Shown one piece after another: positions 58,501 through 64,000 of a stretch of DNA of 64,000 nt. Made by a program: the position numbers and the translations under genes. A model generated the notes under the pieces. The model was not told where the DNA came from, searched no databases, and worked only from the letters and a program-made list of their open reading frames with translations. Source of the DNA: Acanthaster planci (taxonomy: Eukaryota > Echinodermata > Asteroidea > Valvatida > Acanthasteridae); contig NW_019091539.1 in NCBI RefSeq assembly GCF_001949145.1, positions 144,378 through 208,377 on the forward strand, written 5' to 3'. Each line of letters starts with the position of its first letter. Positions within the stretch are counted from its first letter, which is position 1.

Positions 58501-61500
58501 AATGTTCTTTTCTGGAATAAAGAGGAAGATGTAGCTTATAAATTGCGATTATTTAGTGTAACTCTTCTCAATCTTTTTGTGCTGTCAGCAAACTGTGTAG
58601 ATGTTAAACATAGTACAAGTTACATCCTACAAAATACAAATATTATAATGGTGGTCCACAGATATTTCCTCGTGAACACCCAGTCCTTACTATTCTCATT
58701 TTTCTATTAATATAACAGTAGGTGTTAACGTAATGTTGTTCAGTTTGTAGAAACTTTGGGAATTTCACACACGAGAACAGTGGGTGCAGCTTCAAGCTCA
58801 TACATGTAAGGTGTCTCTCTTATTTAGTGCAGGATTCTGTGCTTAGAGGTTGGTTGAATCCTACCATAATTGCATGCTGATATGATTAAATTCCCAGACA
58901 AAGCAATCAATTTGGATCAAGTCTGTTTCATTAAGTTCAGGCTTACTTGCCATTTATCCCGATTTTTTGGGGGGGGGATGGATGTGCCAATTTGAGAGAA
59001 TTCAGTTACCATTTTTATTGTTAGGCTATTATGAATTTGCATTTTATGAGTAGATGTATGATGTCATCTGAGGTAGAGCCCTTATAGTGTTACAGCTGTT
59101 TTTGCACTAAAATTTGCCAGAATTTGGGATATTCTGCCGTCATTTTCTTCTTTCATTTGTGATTTGTTGCTTCAGTTCAGCTTCACAGGCCAGTGAGTAA
59201 AGTTTCTCTCAAGTCTTTTTGATCAGCAAATTTTGGGTTCACAGTTTGAATAGAAAGAAACCCAGAAAAGTACCTTCCTGCTGATGGTATCATGAACACT
59301 GCTTCAGCACCCTTATTTATCAGGAAAAAATGATGTTAATTATAAAAACAAATGTTCTTAATTATATTACATTCAAGAGGAAAGGAATGTTGCACAAAAC
59401 ATGTTCCCAGGTAAGAAGTATGCCATAAACCTTTTAAAATTGTACACAGACCACGTAAGGTGTCACTGGTCAGGACACTATTGTGGAGTTCTTATTCAGT
59501 CTTACCCCTGATGGGCAAGCACCAAACATTGCCAAGTGACCCAGTGGTCCATTTTGAAGGTGACCTAAAAGGAAATGAATCTTAAAGTCATATTTCCATC
59601 AAGCAAAGTAGCGTGGATCTCAGTTGGATGCTACAGGTGATGAAGCATCTGCAAGCCCATTAATAACCACCTAATCCCCAGGGGTGTGGGTGTGCATTTA
59701 CTGGTATTCTCTCTGTTACTGACCAAATGTTGAAGTCCTGTGACCTTTAGGTGCAAATTGATAACTCACTGAGTCACTTTGAAGAGAGCTGTATCACAGT
59801 TGTTGTAATGTTGACAAGAAATAATGTTGAAAAAATAACTTCAATCTTATTTAAAAAATATTGAGTGTCGCTGTGGGTTAGTAAATGTGCGAAGGTGATG
59901 AAAAATTGTAAATTACCAGCATCATGCTGTTGGCAAATCTCCATTTCTGGAATTGTCCAAGGCCTATTTGACATTTTGGGGTGTTCACACTGCTATCTTG
60001 TTGTCCATCATCTCCATGCTTGCTTCCAGTTTGTTTGAAATGCAGATACAATCTGTAGTATTGGAGCTGGAGTGTTCCTTTAAAATTCCCCCCTTCCCAG
60101 CGGCTGCCAATCAGACAAATCCTGATCATTAGTGACAGGTGTCCAACTGATCCTTTGGAGTTGTGCATTTCCCAGGGACAGGGCAAGGTGTTTGACATCC
60201 AGGTGCCAGGAATTAACCCTCTGCTGCACCTCATCTCACCCCCTCCCCTCCCCAGCTCCTGTCTGATTCATCATTCTTGCTGGGATTCCCAATTAGGGTA
60301 ATGCCTTGTATGCCTGGAAGCATGTGGAGCGCTTTTCTAAGTAATAGACCATGAAAAGATGCTTCATATCATAAAGCGCATGTGGAAATAAAAATCATTA
60401 AGTAATGTCTAAATGTCCAAATAATGTGAACTGCTGTGATGAATATACAGCATGTTGTTTTGCATATATTTGTGTAGGTTTGCTTCTATCTTTTAGAATG
60501 CATATTCATTTTTGTCAGTGTGGTTGTCTAAGAAATTACTCTTTTATACCATGTTCCATGGGTAATATACTTGGCAGTGTAAATGTATTGATATGGAGAT
60601 GGCGTCTGAATGAAGATCTGATATGATTGCACATGACCAAATGGACAGCCAATGTCTTCACAGCTGCTGAAATGATGCCGGTACTACATGTACCAGTAGT
60701 TGCCATGGGATTTGCAGATTGTACTTGTCTTTTTCTTTTGATTTGCCCACGCTTAATTTTAAAAATACGCTTGGAACTCAGGGCCCATTTGTGTGAGTGG
60801 CTTAAATTTGTTGCTCTCATATCAGAGGTCATCAAGACAATGCTGTGCAGGTTGTTTGAGAGATAAAGGCAGTGCACTGTCTGCTTGTGAAATCACATTA
60901 ATTATCCATCATATTTTAGTCAGTGCACCATACTGATTGGTCAAAAGTTGATCATTGACTATGCGCACTGTACCTGATGCTCATTAAAAATTAGTAAAAA
61001 CAGGAGATTATTTCAAACTGACCACAGTTTCTTTATACGCAAGCGTAAAGGGACAATGTCACAGTGTTGTTTTATTAACATGCTTGTAATTGCACCTTTC
61101 AGTTTCAATTGACCTTATTTTCAATTTTTCTTGTTTAAATGTTTTTAAGAGCATATTTTGGGTTCAAAAACTGAACAGTGTCTTCCTGGATTTACATCAC
61201 ATACACGGCACCCTCACCTGTCTGGAAAACCTTGTCAATTTTAAATGATTTCAAACAGGTTTCATACGCAGAAGAGTTTAAACATTCCAAGGAAGTTCAT
61301 TGCATTGATCGTTTGCCATTGAACAGTGATGGACATAACAAGTTTGCTAGGATGATTTATAGCGGAAAGCAACTTGTTTGGGGAGACCTCTTTCTTTCAC
61401 CTTTCCTAATACCCAACTTGAGATCTTGTCATAACTGAAGTATCCCCAGCTGTTGATGCTGCACTTTGATGCATGGGCTTTTCATGACTCATGAGATGCA

Positions 61501-63839
61501 GTGAGGCCTGACCAGGTGTTATCACAAGGGAGTAAGGAGGAAGATGAAGCCTCTTTAATTCTGTCAAGGTCGGGTGAAGTCATACTTATTTAATAGCAGT
61601 CATTTTAAAGGTTCAGCTAAATACATGTTGAATGGGGAAAGAAAACATTTACGCACATGTGTGACTTAATGTCAAACCTGAGCAGTTTTGTGAGTCAGTC
61701 ACGGAATTATGCATAGAGAAAGGGAAATGTGTGATGCATGTACTTGTATTTGTTGAATTGGCTTTCTGGTTGAGTGTTTGTCTGGTTGAGTGTTTGACCA
61801 GGTGTGTTTTTGCCTCCTCCTTTTTTGCCTGACCACACCCACCTCTTTGCCTGACTTCATGTATTTCTTCATGCTTTCACGGCTTGGTTATACTTTTGCC
61901 TGAATTGTGTGGACTTCATGGGAAAATAATGACAATATTGTTTTAACTTGTTGCAAGTCAATTTGTTCTTCATTAGGTCATTGCCTTAGGAGAGAAGTGG
62001 TGGATCCAGAACTTTTTTTTATTGGGGGTTCAGGAAATTTTGTTTATACAAAGGACAGGTAACAACATGTAGTTGTTGACATTGTTGAAATCATTTAATT
62101 TGCTTTGTTTTTCTCATTTAGGGTTTTTCCAACCTCTAGATACATCCCCTAAACAAAAGAAAGCAAAAATTGGCAGTGAGTAGGGAGAGGTTGATCTCTG
62201 ATTCTCCCCATCCCCGCCTTAAGAGTGTAGAAGAGCAGGGAGAGTAAACAAAATCTACTTCTTGAGCTTAAAATAGTCACTGTTTCTTCTTTTTCCTGAT
62301 ATCGCTTGGCTCCTGACGACGGACAGAGCATACTGTCCAAAACGTTGAGTTCCTCACGGTTCTTTTCAGAACCATACTGACTCACAAAAGAGATTGTATC
62401 CTTACATGGTGCTACCGCAAGCCTTCCACCTTAAAATACAAAAACTTAAATCATGACAGTCCCTTTATTCCGCAAAGACACCCACTCATTTTGAAAAGGA
62501 AATCTTGCCAGTTTGTCTGTCTATGCTTTTGGGAGTGATATTCTTGCAGTGCTGTGACCTGTGCTGCCAAGCATTGTTAGGTTGTTCTCCAGAGATGATT
62601 GAGTAATCTTGTCAGGTTGAGTGATAGTACGGTGCTTTCTGTTACTTAGTTATTGCTGTTTTGCTCAGTCATGTGGCACCCACACAACTGTTGCAATGTG
62701 TTCGGTTGAAAGTGCATCCTGACTTTCTGATTTAGCATCCAAAATTGTCAAGATGTATTTTGTGGAAAGAATCTCAATTTTTTGGGGGGGAGGGGTATAA
62801 AATTGAAAGTAAAGACAAGTGAAATAGCTTCCCTTCAACATGGTTAACTGACTGAGTTGTAGGTATTTATAGATTTTAATGTTTTTATAGACATGCAGCC
62901 AAATAGCAAGCTTCTAAGAGGTGTCATTTGCATGTTATTTTTGAGAGTAAAGACCCATGAAGGCAGTGCATGTAATTGATCTTCTTGGAGTGTGTGTTCT
63001 GTGAACCACTTGAACATCTGACAGAGGGCGCTCTTCGCTCCTTACAGATGATAGAGTAAAACCAGTGAGGGGAGCATGCACTTTATTGTTTAATAAAAGT
63101 AACACCCTGTGTAACGTGCAAAATATAGAAATGATGCCTTGAATCAGGATGAATACTTACCGATACACGATACATGTACTACCCACCAGGGTTATTGACA
63201 ATACTATCAAATTAAGTTTCAGTTGGGCAATTTGTCAGTTTTGGACAGAAAGTTCCCTCCAAATATGAACTCTCCTAAAAGTAATCCTAGGGTCCATAAG
63301 ATATTAAGCCACCACTTCATTGGAAAGCAGAATGCCAAGGACCCAATTTGTCCAAATTTCATGGAAAAAAAAAGCTTGCTGTTCATAGTTTCCCTCTTCT
63401 TTTAAGTACATAAGTTCACAGGCTACAAAACAGCAGAGAATTTCAGTTCATAGAAACTGTGTTTAGACCAACATAGGCTATTTTTTTTTTTCAAACTGCA
63501 ACCTAAGACTCAAAATTTTCTGTGATGGAAGGCATTACTGCCCTCTTGTGGCAGTTTAAATCACATAAATTTTGTAATTGTCATAAACTGTATGAACTAA
63601 AATCCTCAAGTATTCTTTGAAGAATGAATTACCGGATTTCTTGTCTTCATTCTTCTAAACCTCTAAGAGGATCTACATGTACCCACGGGGTTACTGTCAG
63701 TGCTGCTTTTAAGAACTGACCATCCCTGAATTATTACTTCCTTGTCTTTTTTAAAATAATTGTGTTTGTGGAGCCTGAAATTGTGACTATTCTGCAAGCC
63801 TGGTTCGCCACACGCTCGCGAAGTCCATATAGGGAGATT
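55553..63839 (+). other. ASNSD1: ASNSD1 intron 6 (to the window end), no exon seen
   Basis: At least 8.4 kb without a recognisable ASNSD1 exon. It is CpG-poor, AT-rich and carries TACATGTA motifs. A short tandem TGGTTGAGTGTTTGTC-type duplication is near 61765-61795. Candidate frames after acceptor-like sites at 58345 and 61258 do not match ASNSD1 and lack good donors. Confidence 0.6.
62313..62343 (+). ncRNA. Hammerhead-ribozyme-like core, probably a repeat remnant
   Basis: CTGACGA is followed by GGACAG, a short loop and CTGTCC (a perfect 6 bp stem), then AAAAC. This copies the order CUGAUGA, stem II, GAAAC of hammerhead cores, with one base changed in each conserved block. Such motifs are known from Penelope-like and other retroelements. 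With the core changes it is probably inactive. The resemblance may also be chance. Confidence 0.3.
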
Positions 63840-64000
63840 GTCTTGGACAATATACCATTAAATGGATGGGGGCGTTCAGGAAAATGAAAGTAAAATTCTT
63901 AAACAAAATCTTTTGAAATCCATCACAGTTTGTCCATCATTGACTTCTTTTGACTCTCCGACTAAAAAGGTAGTTATGAATAGGAGGAATAAATATGTGC
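63840..64000 (+). repeat. Dispersed repeat N, copy 2 (runs to the window end)
   Basis: ATACCATTAAATGGATGGGG, GTTCAGGAAAATGAAAGTAA and ACTTCTTTTGACTCTCCGAC match the copy at 47320-47470. The right end is cut by the window. Confidence 0.65.

Noticed and set aside
58348-58710. 120-residue frame after an acceptor-like TTTCAAG
   Set aside because: No match to ASNSD1, no donor, and composition drifts to AT-rich noise.
61258-61438. Frame starting VSYAEEFKHSKEV after ACAG, tested as ASNSD1 exon 7
   Set aside because: It does not resemble the expected VPDR or WNFVE region and lacks a donor site.

Overview
The window is animal nuclear DNA with large spliced genes, long introns, abundant small transposons and one assembly gap. 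The gene content points to a marine invertebrate deuterostome. An echinoderm is my best guess, with a hemichordate or similar animal possible. The reasons are a GDF15/Maverick/Panda-type TGF-beta ligand, a two-exon activin-type gene, a tRNA-derived SINE with a tail familiar from marine invertebrates, and scattered TACATGTA motifs. The species call is inference.

Three protein genes are supported. (1) The last coding exon of a divergent TGF-beta ligand lies at 1268-1834 on the + strand; its earlier exons are outside the window or not recognised. (2) An activin/inhibin-beta-type gene runs on the - strand with exon 1 at 27109-26185 and exon 2 at 13498-12762. They are joined in frame across a 12.7 kb intron and give a 553-residue preproprotein with a 110-residue mature ligand. 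(3) ASNSD1, a GATase-II plus asparagine-synthetase-like protein, is on the + strand with six exons at 34346-34426, 36548-36766, 37160-37282, 44398-44532, 53787-54910 and 55448-55552. All joins keep frame, and the rest of the gene appears to lie beyond position 64000. The two TGF-beta genes are tail to tail. Activin and ASNSD1 are head to head, 7.2 kb apart.

The activin intron (13.5-26.2 kb) is a nursery of short terminal-inverted-repeat elements (MITEs). At least four families occur in two or more copies, some nested, along with a nearly perfect 180 bp hairpin and a SINE. The 3' flank of the activin gene carries a hAT-type MITE with an exact 8 bp target duplication. A roughly 970 bp element built of CGTCGTG units lies between the two TGF-beta genes. 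From about 29 kb onward the sequence looks CpG-poor and rich in TACATGTA, apart from two CpG-rich patches near 30.1 and 32.45 kb that are inverted copies of each other. A possible minus-strand exon (32170-32348) adjoins the second patch.

The most interesting whole-window observation is the linkage. A Maverick/Panda-like ligand, an activin-like ligand and ASNSD1 sit within about 55 kb. This recalls MSTN with ASNSD1 on human 2q32 and the grouping of maverick, Activin-beta and myoglianin on Drosophila chromosome 4. I found no rRNA, CRISPR array, functional tRNA or virus-like element.
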